A DNA stretch of 64,000 nt from Paragordius varius (Eukaryota > Nematomorpha), in contig OZ176057.1 of NCBI GenBank assembly GCA_964247055.1, positions 6,289,327 through 6,353,326 on the forward strand, in the 5' to 3' direction. Each line of letters opens with the position of its first letter. Position 1 is the first letter of the stretch. The notes under the pieces are model-generated. The model saw only the letters and a list, made by a program, of their open reading frames with translations, had not been told where the DNA came from and searched no databases. Both the position numbers and the translations under genes were made by a program. Below, one piece after another: positions 23,845 through 35,201 of the stretch.

Positions 23845-24169
23845 TTATTTCATAATTTTTTATTATACATACAGGTAATATTGAAATTATAAAAACATTT
23901 TATAACAGTTAAAAGACTACGATTGTCTTTTAAATGAAAACCATATTAGTCTTTTGAATTGAGAGATGTTTTATGCTATGATTGCAGGATCACTATATTT
24001 CGCTCTACAACCTTAAAAAATAAAATATATTTTTGGACGGTAAAAATTCTTCGCTATAATTATGCCAAACATATCTTGCTTGATTACTAATTAATTTAAT
24101 TGCGATTTCACTCAAACTTCAGCGTATTTGGCAAAAATATAAGAAAAAAGTGTTTATTTAATCTAATAT

Positions 24170-24545
24170 GGATATGGTCGACTTTGGTATTTCCTGCTTC
24201 CGTTCAATCAATTTTACTTCAGACATCGTCGGAACGCCATTTTACATGGCCTACGACATGCTCTGTCGAGACACCTATGATTAAAAAGTGGACATTTTGT
24301 CCTTTCGGATAATAATAATCAAATTAGTTGTAGGAAACCCTCCATACGGCATAAATTGGAGTTTAGAAATTAGATTTATCTTTAAATACCACCTTCATTT
24401 TCAGTTAGATTTCACATAAAATTATCAAAACAGAGATCCCCACCCTGTCGAAATCTATTTCGAGAGCTTTCACCGATTTTATACAAAAGTGTTTGCGCAA
24501 AGAGGCCACCGATCGATGGTCGGCCAATGACTTGCTGCAGGTATA
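24170..24545 (+). pseudogene. Kinase C-lobe fragment, type A copy 4
   Basis: It reads VDFGIS, GTPFYMAYDML, YD-KVD, IKLVVGNPPYG, then the X-XI exon with IPTLSKSISRAFTDFIQKC and DRWSANDLLQ ending at a GTATACAC donor. The X-XI exon is one of the better kept. The frame is lost around the DIWSFG segment, and no N-lobe is seen nearby. Confidence 0.65.
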
Positions 24546-24944
24546 CACATTAATATTTTCATTGAATTGCCTATAACTTTTACGGTAAAATATATAACCA
24601 AATAATGTTTTTGGTGGCCTTTTTGGAAAACATTTAATAGATCTAGATGTATGTTTTTTGTAGAAAGATCTCCCGCGAATCCTTGAAAAACACGAATTTT
24701 GTAACTTAAACTATACACTTCCGTTGGTAGAAAAATTTAAAACATCATATGGGTATTGATTTTTGTGATCTGAAATCGATTTGATCTGTGACGGAGTTCA
24801 CTATACGCTCTCAATGAGATTGGCTCCAAAAAAGGTGCAAATAAATTATTTCTTTATAAAGTTTACCGTAAAAATTATATAATAGGTAACCCAGTGAAAA
24901 AGAAATCAATTAATTATGTATATATGCATGAATTCATAGGCTGA

Positions 24945-25305
24945 CCATCTATCGGTGGCTTCTTTGCGCAAAGAGTTTTGTAGAAAAAAGGAAAGTGATG
25001 GAAAATGGTTCCGGCAGGGTTGGTGTCCTTGTTTAGATGATTTTATGCAGTATCTAACAAAAATTAAAGGTCGAATTTAAAATGATAAATAGTATAGTTA
25101 CGTGATTCCACTAAATATCAACTTATGGAGGGTTGTTGCCTCCAACTAATTTGATTATTACAAACAAGAACCTAAGGTCCACTTTGTGATCATAGGTATC
25201 TTGACTAAGCATGTCGTAGGCCATATAAAGGGGTGTTCCAACAATGTCTGGAGTAAAGTTGCTTGAACGAAGGACGGAAAGGCCAAAGTCAACCATATAA
25301 TACAT
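24945..25305 (-). pseudogene. Kinase C-lobe fragment, type B copy 3
   Basis: The minus strand reads MVDFGLS, GTPLYMAYDMLSQ, YDHKVD, IKLVGGNNPP, then a decayed X-XI exon near 24950-25040. It is convergent with the type A copy at 24170; the two arms plus introns form an imperfect inverted repeat. Confidence 0.6.
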
Positions 25306-26809
25306 TATTTAATAATGTGTGGTTTAATGTTATTAATTCATTGATAAAACGACTGACAAGTTTATTTTTTTGATTTTTAGTCAAAAAAATTTGCATATGA
25401 AATATTTTGACAGCACGCTACATAATTCCATTAATCAGTTCAATTTTATATATGATACTAATCTAATTAAAATTAAGTGAGTAATTCTAAAACCAGTATT
25501 TACGAACTGTTATAGACGATTGTTGGATAATGTTTTACATTTTGCAAATAATGTTTTAATTATTTTAAAATGATTGATGTGTTGTAATTGTTTTGTAGTT
25601 CAAACGTCATTATTTTTGCATTGTACTTGTCTGGTTTTATTTTGCTTTATCTGTGATAGCTAATTGATATAGCTAATTTTATTGCAAAATGCAAAAATTT
25701 ATATCGCATTGGCTAATGAATTTTAAGTAAACAAAAATTTTTAAGCCCATAAATTATTCAAATTTTAATATTTTCAGGGGTTACTTGACTTTGTTTTGGT
25801 TTATTGCTTGAATGCAAATAACTTTGGCGTTATAAATACTGTTTTTAGCTCTCAGTTAATTCGATTAGGGGTAATTATTTAAAAAATATCTCTATAGAAT
25901 CCAAAAATACCCCTTTGGATAATTCCTTGTGAATATATTTTTGTCCGTTAACTCCTGTCCAATTTTTCACTCATGTATTTTGTACAATTTAGCATAGGCT
26001 CGTGATTTTCTCCCAAAAATCGCATAAGGTTATCATACAGCAAATATAACATTTCAATATATTTAAACGATGTAACTCTTGTGTGAATATAAAAATGCAA
26101 CAATCGAACAAATTATTTAGAACGCTATACCTATTAATATATTTATATGTGTTGCCTTTATTTTACTTTATAAAAATATGAAAATCGAACAAAGTTATTT
26201 AAAACGCTAAATGTACATACCAATCTATTGACATGCATTTTTTGAGTTATATTTTTAGATTTATATAAACGGGTGTTTGCCATAGACATCATTTTATTAA
26301 ACCAAAGTTGAGATAAATAAAATTCGATTTTATCCGATTATTTTTAAAGTAATTTTTATGTAATCCGCACAAAAATGTTAAACCAATTTTTTATACTTAT
26401 GGCCAGGAAGTTGTGGCTTTCTTTTTCAATATATTTGCAAAGTAAATAGCTATATAATTAGTATTTAGGTGATTTAATTAGATAGTAGGATAAATATTTC
26501 TTGACATCATTTCCTTTGATGATATTTGCATATTCTGAAAGGAAATGTATCAGGATAATCACAGTTTAATCCTTTACTAGTATAAAAAAGTTGTACACAC
26601 ATTTGTCGTAATCCATAGAAAATTTTCGCACATTTTGTTAAATAAATTTTTTTGCTTAAAGTTAAATCTATTTTAAAAAAGAGTCTTAGACCAAGGTTTT
26701 GTCGTGTGTTTAAAAAAAGATTTCTCTTTTTTTTAAATTTTTGCCGAAATTAAAAATTTTTACTAACATTTTGTAATTATATAAGATTTACAATAAATTT
26801 ACAGTAAAT

Positions 26810-27069
26810 TTAAATTCTATCGAAAACTTAAAAGTATAAAGACGAAATTTTTCCAAAACACAACCATACTTTTCAAACCTTAATTTATTCTAACATTATA
26901 CAATCAATCGTAAAATATATAATTGATTATTTTACCAATTCATTTATCTATTTCATATTTTGCAAACAAACAATCAGATATAAAGATAAAAATTTATAAA
27001 GTATGGTATATTTAAAAAAAATATTATCTTTATATTTTTTCGTTTTGTCCATGTAATTTCAATTCTGTA
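26810..27069. mobile_element. Palindromic MITE copy
   Basis: It starts TACAGTAAATTTAAATT and ends CGTTTTGTCCATGTAATTTC, then AATTCTGTA; AACCATACTTTT in the left arm and AAAGTATGGT in the right arm pair up. It lies just outside the end of the 2.7 kb repeat. Confidence 0.65.
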
Positions 27070-27473
27070 TCTATAAGTTTGATTGAAAAACATTTGTGGA
27101 TATGATGATTTGTTACATAAAATGTTGGTATTTATCAACGGTTATATCGCTTACGGGTCATAAAAGAATTTAAATTCGTAAATGCGCATTTTACATTTAA
27201 TAACCTTAACTTGATTTAGTATAAAATATAAAGACATGTTTGTAATTATTTTTTTGCATATATATATCGTACATTATTGGCTGGGGAGATAAAAATGTTT
27301 AGGCTATTTAGGGATTGGCATTTAATAATGCCGTATAAATTTTTAGGATCGAGAGCTTATAATGAAAAATAATAAAGTTAACTAATTAACCCCATAATCA
27401 TAACCTTATTCCGTTTCTAGAAATATTAAATTATAATTAACATGTCTTTATCAAAAGCTTTTGGCACAAAAGT
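27070..27473. other. A+T-rich stretch without recognisable features
   Basis: No exon, RNA gene or repeat family is apparent between the MITE and the LRR fragment. Confidence 0.4.
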
Positions 27474-27710
27474 TTACTGTAATAATAAGGGCCCATTATG
27501 TATGATGACAAGTTTGTTGTTATTAAGATTCAATATATGAAATTGACACGTGGCAAAAACTTCAACATTCAAATAGGTTAAAGCATAGAAACTCAAATCC
27601 AACATTGTTATGTGGCGGCAAGGTGTAAAAGCAAATCGTTGAATTGAACTCACATTAGAGGCAGTAGAGTTTATAGGAAATATTCCGGAACTAATTTTAC
27701 CTAAAAACAA
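27474..27710 (-). CDS. Leucine-rich-repeat exon or fragment
   Basis: The minus strand encodes two or more LRR units: ITMLDLSFYALTYLNVEVF followed by ATC-FHILNLNNNKLVIIHN, matching the LxxLxLxxNxLxxLxxxxF consensus. The preceding residues (SIQRFAFTPC) look like the end of an earlier repeat. The open frame ends at a TAA after LLLQ, so it is either a last exon or a truncated remnant. It lies downstream, on the same strand, of the signal-peptide/LRR-cap segment at 28379-28775, from which it is separated by a hAT remnant. The two may belong to one secreted or receptor-type LRR gene; whether that gene still works is unclear. Confidence 0.55.
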   Translation of the reverse strand: MFLGKISSGIFPINSTASNVSSIQRFAFTPCRHITMLDLSFYALTYLNVEVFATCQFHILNLNNNKLVIIHNGPLLLQ

Positions 27711-27929
27711 TAAATTAATTTAAATTTAGATTAGTTTATTTTTTTAGTATATTACAACACAGTTTGGAAGATTAATGCCCTACATACGCTTGCGAAGAAA
27801 GACACTAATATGCAATATGCTCACAAGATTTTAATTTGACATAATTAATTCTGAATAAGTCGCGTAATTGGCTACTAACAAGATAAAATTGTTATGTGTT
27901 TGCACTTAAAAATGTAAAAAATGCGCGGT

Positions 27930-27986
27930 ATTTGAATGCGGCCAGTTTTGATTCGGCCCGTGAAGCCATTGTTTGACACCCCTGGT
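27930..27986. mobile_element. hAT-type element terminus (remnant)
   Basis: On the minus strand it begins CAGGGGTGTCAAACAATGGC and continues with GGGCCGAA and GGCCGCATTC. This is the terminal sequence typical of hAT (Charlie-like) non-autonomous elements. The eight bases outside the end (GTTTAGAG) could be half of a target duplication. I do not see a second terminus, so the element is probably truncated. Confidence 0.6.
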
Positions 27987-28378
27987 TTAGAGTCCATTTT
28001 TTCTATTTTCAAAGGATATGGATTTGTCTTAAAAAACACTCGCTTACTCAGGATTGACCACGATAAAATGCTGATGACGGACATCCTTTATTGTGTCTGA
28101 AACCGTTTTCGACTTTTTATTTATTATTATTTTTGACACGGTTTTAAATAAATTGTCATATATTAAAAATTCTAAATGGATCATCTTGAATGCTCGTAAT
28201 GTGACATATCATTGAGAATACTAATATATTCTATTTAAAACCGTATAGTTTGTTCCGATCTCATATCTATATGATGACAATTATCAAATTTAACTTTTGT
28301 TAACAATTTACGTTTCTACTCCCCTATTCCGTAACTAAAAACGATTTTTGTTTAAAATTGAAGTTAAACAGTTTTTTT

Positions 28379-28775
28379 TCAAAAAAGTAACAGCCTTTTA
28401 CATCTTTTTATGTTTTCTCTTAATAAGACTAAATTAATACCAATATCACTGTTTCCAGTATACAGTGTATCTATCACGGCGTAACTGTTTAGCACTTTAG
28501 TAAATCGAAATAAGTTGAGGAGCGTAGTTGGAAAATCAAAAGCACCCAAAAAGCCCTTTACAATTTTACAACGCACCATTTTCTTAATGACATATGATTC
28601 GTAATGTTGCAAACAAACGCAATTAGGGACTCCAAAAATGGGTACAGTTTGATTACTATCTCCATATTCTTAGTTCGTTTTGAGATTAAGCTACTGTAGA
28701 CTTCCAATCCCACATTTGATGCATGAAAATAATGGTAAGGATTATCGATACAAATGTAAGTGGTAGGGAAAGCAT
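28379..28775 (-). pseudogene. Signal peptide plus LRR N-cap-like segment, copy 1
   Basis: An ATG at 28775 opens a hydrophobic MLSLPLTFVSIILTIIFMHQ leader. A second open stretch (28612-28379, different frame) has the Cys pattern of an LRR N-terminal cap: VPNCVCLQHYES..VRC, then FPTTLLNLFRFTKVLNS and ENIKRC. An inverted copy lies at 55867-56201. The leader and the cap are in different frames with no convincing splice pair between them, so this copy may be broken. An LRR cap assignment is inference from the CxC..C spacing and the LRR fragment further along the same strand. Confidence 0.45.
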
Positions 28776-28935
28776 TGCAAATTTAAAAATGTTGATAAAT
28801 TAAATTTTGTGAGGTTTTTGCATCTCTACACAACAATCATATTTTTTAGGTTATGATTGGAGACTGTAATTTAAAAAAAACTTAAACACAACTAAATTTA
28901 CTTTGTCCATGTTACCCCAAAATATTTCCCAAACT

Positions 28936-29222
28936 TACAGTAAAAACTGAAATTATACGGACAAAATGTAAAATTTTAAAGACAAATATTTTAAAAGACA
29001 TGCCTATTTTTTAAATTTTGAATTTCGAAATAACTTATTGTTTTTAATTGCAAAATACGAAATAGATATATTATTACTAACACAATCAATTTCATATTTT
29101 ATAATTGTAACTAAGTAGCTGATATGAGATAAATAAAGGTTCTAGAAAGTATGGTTGACTTTTAGACAAAAATATTTGTGTTTATATTTTACTTTTTGTC
29201 TGTATAATTTCATATTTTACTA
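28936..29222. mobile_element. Palindromic MITE copy next to the LRR cap
   Basis: The left arm is TACAGTAAAAACTGAAATTA and the right arm has TATGGTTGACTTTTAG, then CTGTATAATTTCATATTTTA. The same MITE flanks the inverted LRR-cap copy at 55449-55730, so it was present before the duplication. Confidence 0.8.
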
Positions 29223-29708
29223 CCAGCTAAATTATATTATTATCTGGGTTTGGTATTGAACAAATCGTAAAAATAGATAAACAACATTTAATTCCTTAAT
29301 CAATATTTATATGTACAGTAAAAACTTTAAGCAAATACAACTTTATAAGTCAATCTTTTCGAAGTATGTGTGTGACAGTTATTTGTAATAAATTTATTAG
29401 CAATATCATCTTTTAGAAGATTTTTTCATTATATTTGGCTTTTTAACATTTTTAAAAGAGTTAAGGAAACAGTGTTAGGTCAAAACCGTTAAATATCTAC
29501 TTTGTTTATATATATTTCATATATTTAGTTACAGTTTAGATTTAGCCAAAGGCCTCAATTACTAGTAGCTGCTACAAAAGTTTATTGCATTAATACCATT
29601 AACCAAAAAATTAACCATTTAGCTTATGTGAAAAAATTGTCTTAACTATATAATTAACTAAACCAATCTCTAACTGATATTTATACAAAAAACCATCATT
29701 TCGATTCC

Positions 29709-30768
29709 ATGCTTAGACCACAACATACATGTATCATCTTCCATCACATCAAGAAGTTGTTTTTGAAAACTGGCTTGGTTAAATTTCTAAAAATGTGGAT
29801 AATGTTAACCATAACGGCTAATTTAAACCATTTTTCAGTCAAGGCTTTTCCTGAGGGTGCGCCCACATCTGTTTGCGATTCGATGGAACCAAATCCAAGA
29901 TTTCACGGACATTCTTTAGTCGAAGGTACTCGAAGGCAACCTTTTCGTATTCTCGTTTCGGCTCGACAAGTTAAAGCTGGGAAAGTCGTGGCTGGTAAGT
30001 CAATATTTATAATAAAGTTTGGTTATTTCCATGTATATTTTTGATTTTACAGTAAATGTTGAAATTACCTCTCGGACAAAACGTAAAAACAATAGACAAA
30101 TATTGTTTTTCAAATGTCACTGCACTTTTAACTTATTTGATTTAAATAATACTCATTGTTTTGCGTTATGTAGGAGGGAAAAGAGGTGTAAATTGTTAAC
30201 ACAATCAATCATATATTTTATGGTTGTAAATTAATAATTTACATGGGATAGGTTTAAAAAAATATTTTATGTTTTTTCCCAAGTCTACAAACTTTCAATT
30301 TACTACAAATGTGTTCGTATACGATTTAACTGTTAAAAGTTATAATGTAGGAAGAAGTGTCTGAAATAATACGATAGGATTATACCGACCATGAAGGAAA
30401 TTATATGACAGTACTTTGAATTGTTTTTGTCAAATTTTCGAATGTTATTATTGTAATACACATTTCAAAACTTATTATATTGCTTCAAGTTATAAAAACA
30501 ATTTTGTTAAATGCATTTTTATCCTTTAGTAAAGATTGTTGGACCAGTAGGGTATAAAGGTATCCTCCTACAAGCCCGCAATAACCAAACTGGAAAAATT
30601 ATGGGTCGTTTTATTAGGGCAAAACCTGGAATTCAAATTATCAGCTGTTTTCCAGGAACCGAAAATGCCGTAACTCATGATGGATCCCGGTCAGATTTAT
30701 CCAAAACTGTTTATTTTTGGCAAGCACCTCAAAGATTTATACGTAGTACCACAATCGCATTCGTGTAA
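29709..30768 (+). CDS. Secreted Reeler-domain (putative defense) protein, two exons
   Basis: Exons 29709-29994 and 30530-30768 (GTAAGT donor, CTTTAG acceptor, phases agree) give up to 174 residues. An inner ATG at 29793 would give a shorter leader directly before the domain. The mature part begins FPEGAPTSVCDSMEP, the hallmark start of Reeler-domain defense proteins. It continues with FRILVSARQVKAGKVV, GYKGILLQAR, IQIISCFPG, AVTHDGS and VYFWQAPQ. In insects such proteins are secreted and induced by infection or stress. The two Cys that pair in the family (SVCDS and ISCFPG) are present. The C-terminus stops soon after WQAP, earlier than the usual final strand, so a further exon could be missing. 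The single intron holds a MITE. Confidence 0.88.
30050..30303. mobile_element. Palindromic MITE copy in the Reeler-gene intron
   Basis: The left arm is TACAGTAAATGTTGAAATTA with CGGACAAAACGTAAAA; the right arm is decayed, ending near CTTTCAATTTACTA. Confidence 0.55.
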
Positions 30769-30904
30769 CCTTTTCTGTTTGCTATTTTTTTAGTTTAAAG
30801 TCCATATGAAGTGTTGTAATTATAGTAATAATTTGTGCATAGTAAGTGTAAAAGCAGAAAAACAATTTTATTTAAAAGACCGTTATTTCATTTAGAATGT
30901 ACTC

Positions 30905-31154
30905 TTTAGAATTTATAGGGACAAAGCGTAAAAACATAGACAAATATTTTTTCACATTTACAATCTAAATATAACTTATGGTTTCTGATTGCGAATAACT
31001 GAAACGTGATTTGGCAAAATAATCAATTTATGTTTCCGAATTTTAATTATATAGCTTAAGTTTAAAAATATCATGGATTAAAAAAAGTATGGTTGTATTG
31101 AAATTTTAGCCTGTATGTTTTTACAATACATGTATAATTTTAATTTTTACTGTA
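30905..31154. mobile_element. Palindromic MITE copy downstream of the Reeler gene
   Basis: It includes ATAGGGACAAAGCGTAAAAA on the left and AAAGTATGGTTGTATTG, then TTTTAATTTTTACTGTA on the right. The left end is fuzzy. Confidence 0.6.
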
Positions 31155-31199
31155 TATTAACGTAGAATTATACCATTTTTCATGCAAAAACATCATTTT

Positions 31200-31345
31200 T
31201 TTAACCTGCAACATTTTTTCAACCAAACGCAACATTTTTAAGCAAAGACAATATTTTTAAGCAAACATTTTTAACAAACGCAACATTTTCAAGCAAACGC
31301 AACATTTTTCAACCAAAGACAACATTGTTTCAAGCAAAACGTCAT
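31200..31345. repeat. Minisatellite of ~19-base CAAACGCAACATTTTT units
   Basis: About eight imperfect copies of AAGCAAACGCAACATTTTT, with variants AACCAAAGACAACATT and AAGCAAAACGTCATTTTT. It lies directly before the duplicated terminal exon at 31386 and is absent from the other copy of that segment (49.0 kb). Confidence 0.75.
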
Positions 31346-31385
31346 TTTTTAGACAAATTAAATCTCATTTTTTACATTTTTTTAG

Positions 31386-31578
31386 AGGAAATTCGAAACA
31401 AACAATAGCTGCTTGAGAGGATAATATAAGGATGGCTCCAGAAATTAAAACTACTATTGGAGTTACTGGAGGTCCTACTTCTTTACAACCAAAACCGCCA
31501 GGCGGGTTAGGTCTACAGTCCCTAACTATAAATTTGGGAAAAATAAATTTATATTACCGAAAACAACTACGATATTAA
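31386..31578 (+). pseudogene. Decayed copy of the terminal exon at 49089-49239
   Basis: After a TTTTTTTAG acceptor-like site it reads G-SKQT-AA, then loses the frame to a stop where the 49 kb copy has GGD. The remainder still parallels MAPKIKTNIGV and QPKPP, with a short extra segment near 31500. The upstream exon (47821-47931) has no counterpart here, so only the last exon was carried by the duplication. Confidence 0.65.
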
Positions 31579-31579
31579 G

Positions 31580-33104
31580 TTGTTTTCAACTGTTAACTGA
31601 TTGTACTTTAAAAATTTAAATTAAAGTTTAAATACTTATATGATTTATAAAAAATACCTTTTTTATATTGATACAACAAGCAAAATCATAAATTTAAAGG
31701 CATTATCTTTATACACGGGTGATTGTCACTGCGTTTTTTAATCTTTTCCTATTATCTAATTAATATTATTTTTTTAAATTTATTTATTTAAATTAACAAT
31801 TATATGACAAATTGTTTTTTTTTGCATAATAAGAGTCATGTTAGAATTGACAACTATATTTTATAATGAAAGATCAAAAAATAAATTTTAAACAATGGGC
31901 ACCCAAGATTTTTATACAATTTTTTTAGGCATTTTCCTATTTCATAATCTCCAAACATATCACCAAATAATTTGAATCTCATTTTTTATAATTCCTTCTT
32001 AATCTTTTCATTCCACTTTAAATTCATAAAAATGCTTAATTTTTATTTTTCAAATCACAATATGTGTCTGTAGAGCGAAAGTGTGGTAATTACTAAATTT
32101 TGTATATTCATTTATTATATTTATATTTGAAATCATATACGTATTCCTATAATATTCTTTGGGCGCAATAAATTTTTAAAGGAATATATTTTTATCTTCA
32201 TATAATCTTTTGAAGTTTGAGTTTGTACTTGAAATTTATTTTTTGTTGATTTCTTTAAAGCAAATTTATTTTCAAGTTGTTATTTTATTCGAAATTAATA
32301 ACATCATATTTTCCAACAACAGTCACAATATAAAAATTGGCAGCTAAAAAGTTTGATTCGAGGATTTTGTACATTTTCATGTTTTTTAAGAAAAATTATC
32401 ATGCGCCTAAAAGTCTAAATAAAGCATATTTTCAAATTTGACCCAATGCTAGAAATAATTTTTAAGATATTTAAATATTAAATGGCCCTTGGGGAGGGGG
32501 ATAAAACGCTACCCCAAAAAACGAAGTGTTTACTAAATATACTTTTAATTTATGTATTTGACTATTTATTAATTTTTCGTTTTTATTGATAAATTAAAAT
32601 TTTACAAAATTTTTCAAAAACCATTGGCAACAATAAATTTTGTAGAAGTTAATTTTCCTCTATTCAAAATGATACCATGTTTTATTCCAAAAGGTGGTAA
32701 AAAATTTTATTTGATAATATATTAAAACATTTTTGGAGTTATGATGTACATTAGATCAAGGGTTGTCTAAAACATCATTCCAAAAATATATGGACATTAA
32801 TAATAATTATATTTATAGATCTAATACAAGGCTGTTGTAAAATTGCAACGTAATATAAACGATTTAATTTTGGCAGTTAATGGTTACTAATTGGAAAGAT
32901 TTAATTGAGATAATTGATCCGACAATTATGAATTTTTCTAATATTTCATCATTTTTTGGTTGGAATTTAATATTTATTGGGTAATTTTAACTTTTTCGGT
33001 AATTAACAATGCGACATATAGATTAATTTATTTGACAATGGATATTACTGCTATAAAATAATGAAAAATTAAAAAAAACTATACGATTAAATTTTGTTGA
33101 TGTG
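31580..33104. other. A+T-rich spacer of duplication copy 1
   Basis: It parallels 49240-50778. No splice-supported exon is visible. A line of shared landmarks (AACAATGGGCACCCAAGATT, ATGGCCCTTGGGG, ATGTACATTAGATCAAGGG) shows the homology. Confidence 0.5.
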
Positions 33105-35201
33105 CTACTTTTTCCAAAAAGGCCAAGATTTCCAATCTTTTTTTGGCGGGAGTGTTATTCCATTTTCATTGGGAATGTTGGGTTTTAAATTGAGAAATCC
33201 AATCCGAGTATGGTTTAAGCCTTGGTTCATTACAATATCCAAATGGAGTTTGTAATTTTTTTCTGGTTCAAATTTATGATTGTAGGTGTGTTCATTTTTT
33301 GATACCTATGATAGAAATACAGTTAAAATTGAAATTATACGGACAAAATAAAAACAATTCCTGAGACACGAACTGGCTCTATTGGGCTTGGAACCAACCC
33401 TGTTTTCATTCCATTTCGAAATCTTAGGATCAGCACGGTACCGAGTCCACCTCCAAAACTCCCATATGTTATTAAAAAATAAAATTGTTTTTTTTTAAAT
33501 AAAATATTTTTTGTGGTTTTTTATCAAAATGGAAGGACACCATCATAATTTAAAAATTTATTGTTTAAATATTTTTTTGAGAAAATAATCATATGGTAAC
33601 ATTTTTTCTCTTATCCGATTGAAATTTTTTGAATATCTTATCTTGAACATTTAATAGAGCCACAGAATAATTATTTATGCATATTAATTTAAATTTATAG
33701 AAGAATATATACCGTATTAATTTAAAATTAATACGGTAAAAACTTATATATTTAGCATTGTTTAAAAAAAGAAAATATGATAAATATATCCAGTTTGTCC
33801 CTTCTTATATTTTATTTTTAAATATCCACCTAAATGCTTTTATAATCCCTAAATTTTAACAAAACCAAGCATATCAATTATAGAACGCAAAAAATGAGTC
33901 ACACTTTATATCAGTGGTACTTAAACTGCGACCCACGAGCCGTATCCCCTCAAACTGATTTTCCCATGCCAAAATAAATTTTATCTTTCAATTCAATATA
34001 AACTGAAATGAAACCGGTTTTAAACTGTCCAGAACCGGTACCGAAACCGCTTAATTAAACCGGTGCCGGAATTTTAGGAAACACCCTTGCTTCCATTTTT
34101 ATTATGAGAATCCCGATAGTTTCAGGTATAACTATTTTCGATCTGGTACAAAGCCCGGATAAAAGCTAAAGACTTTCTAAATACACTAAAAGACAACCAT
34201 TATATTTTCTACATTAATTATAGAGTTCATTTCATAACTTTCCATTTTTTAACACAATTGAACCTTATACTGTCAAATTATATTGTATTATATTTTAGTT
34301 GATTCAATTTGGATTCATTAGAGAGAAAATTAGTACACTAATTTTGGCAATACGTTTGTGTTTTTGCCACCAACTATTTAATCAGTCAAATCATAGAATA
34401 TTTAGTAAAAAACATTTCTATAATGAAAAGTATGCGGTCAAACATAAAGATTAAAAGGCAAATATTTTTTACGAGAAGACCATCAATCATACTTTTAAAA
34501 TTTTAATATATTAAAATAAAAAGCATCGTTTTGTTTGCAAAACGAGAATCAGCAGAAATGTAAATTGGTATTGTACTCAATTATCTTGTCAAAAATTATA
34601 ATTTTATAATTCAAGATCAAAAAAGTATGGCTGTCTTTTGGGACGAAACATTTGTCTTTTAATTTTTACTGTTACATTATACACCATAAAACTAAAAAAT
34701 AAAGAGAATATCCATCAGAAGCGCACAATATAATCGGTTTAATTTTCGTTATTATAAATAAATATACTTTTTAACATAGCGAAAAACCGTTTAACTATTA
34801 ATATAATATACCTACCTCTTTATCCAAATATAACTTTCCAGTATATTCTTCGGTGATTATCAGCTTTTGATATAATATTTTAGCGGTGTCGACTCCTTTC
34901 AAATCCCAAGATATTTTGTAATCTCCGTTACCAATATGTTTAATGTCAAAGTCATCTCTATCCGGATTGCCTAAATTATTGTAATGTAATAATTTAAATT
35001 TTACAAAGAAAACATAAAAATTAAAGGACAATTATTTTTTTAAACTGAAAATATTTACATAAACTATATATTTATATAAAAAGATTTAATTCTTTATTTA
35101 AAAGATCTATAATTTTCAATCAAATCATAAAATAAACCTTTTGCAAAGGAAATGAAGATCAAAACACCATATATTATCATGAAAGCTTTAAAGTAATCCA
35201 T
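33105..35201 (-). CDS. Small secreted protein with Trp/Lys-rich tail, copy 1 (three exons)
   Basis: Minus-strand exons 35201-35138, 34970-34816, 33305-33105; GT..AG borders and phases agree, giving 139 residues. Exon 1 is a signal peptide (MDYFKAFMIIYGVLIFISFA). Exons 2-3 give an acidic start (NPDRDDFD), then beta-rich sequence (GDYKISWDLKGVD, ILYQKLIITEEYTG, KNYKLHLDIVMNQG) that reads like one fibronectin-III or Ig-like sandwich without cysteines. The cationic aromatic tail is PPKKDWKSWPFWKK. The family is not recognised. The sandwich fold and any antimicrobial or binding role are inference. The paralogue at 50779-52967 keeps every splice site and frame. Intron 2 (1.5 kb) holds a MITE and hAT-like remnants. 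Confidence 0.78.
33912..34093. mobile_element. hAT-like terminal sequences in intron 2
   Basis: It begins CAGTGGTACTTAAACTGCG with ACCCACGAGCCG, a typical hAT terminus, and closes near CGGAATTTTAGGAAACACCC followed by TTG, which read inverted is another CARGGGTG-type end. The enclosed GAACCGGTACCGAAACCG stretch is G+C-richer than its surroundings. The duplicate is at 51640-51835. It could be one short element or two abutting remnants. Confidence 0.5.
34418..34673. mobile_element. Palindromic MITE copy in intron 2 of the secreted-protein gene
   Basis: The left arm is worn. The right arm is clear (AAAAGTATGGCTGTCTTTTG ... AATTTTTACTGTTA). It is duplicated at about 52180-52433. Confidence 0.65.

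Larger units (their letters stand above)
24015..26700. repeat. 2.7 kb direct repeat, copy 1 (kinase pair and flank)
   Basis: From AAATAAAATATATTTTTGGA (24018) to about 26700 the sequence aligns with 39353-42110 in the same orientation. It holds a type A kinase fragment (+), a ~400-base spacer, a type B fragment (-), then ~1.4 kb of A+T-rich flank with shared landmarks (ATTTTGACAG-ACGCTACATAA, AACGGGTGTTTGCCAT, ATTTCCTTT). It begins about 210 bases after the PGGT1B stop. No gene is seen in the flank. Confidence 0.85.

Noticed and set aside
23998-24120. Possible further PGGT1B coding exon after the stop
   Set aside because: The family C-terminal tail is variable, exon 8 ends in a clean stop with a poly(A) signal, and this sequence belongs to the 2.7 kb repeat.
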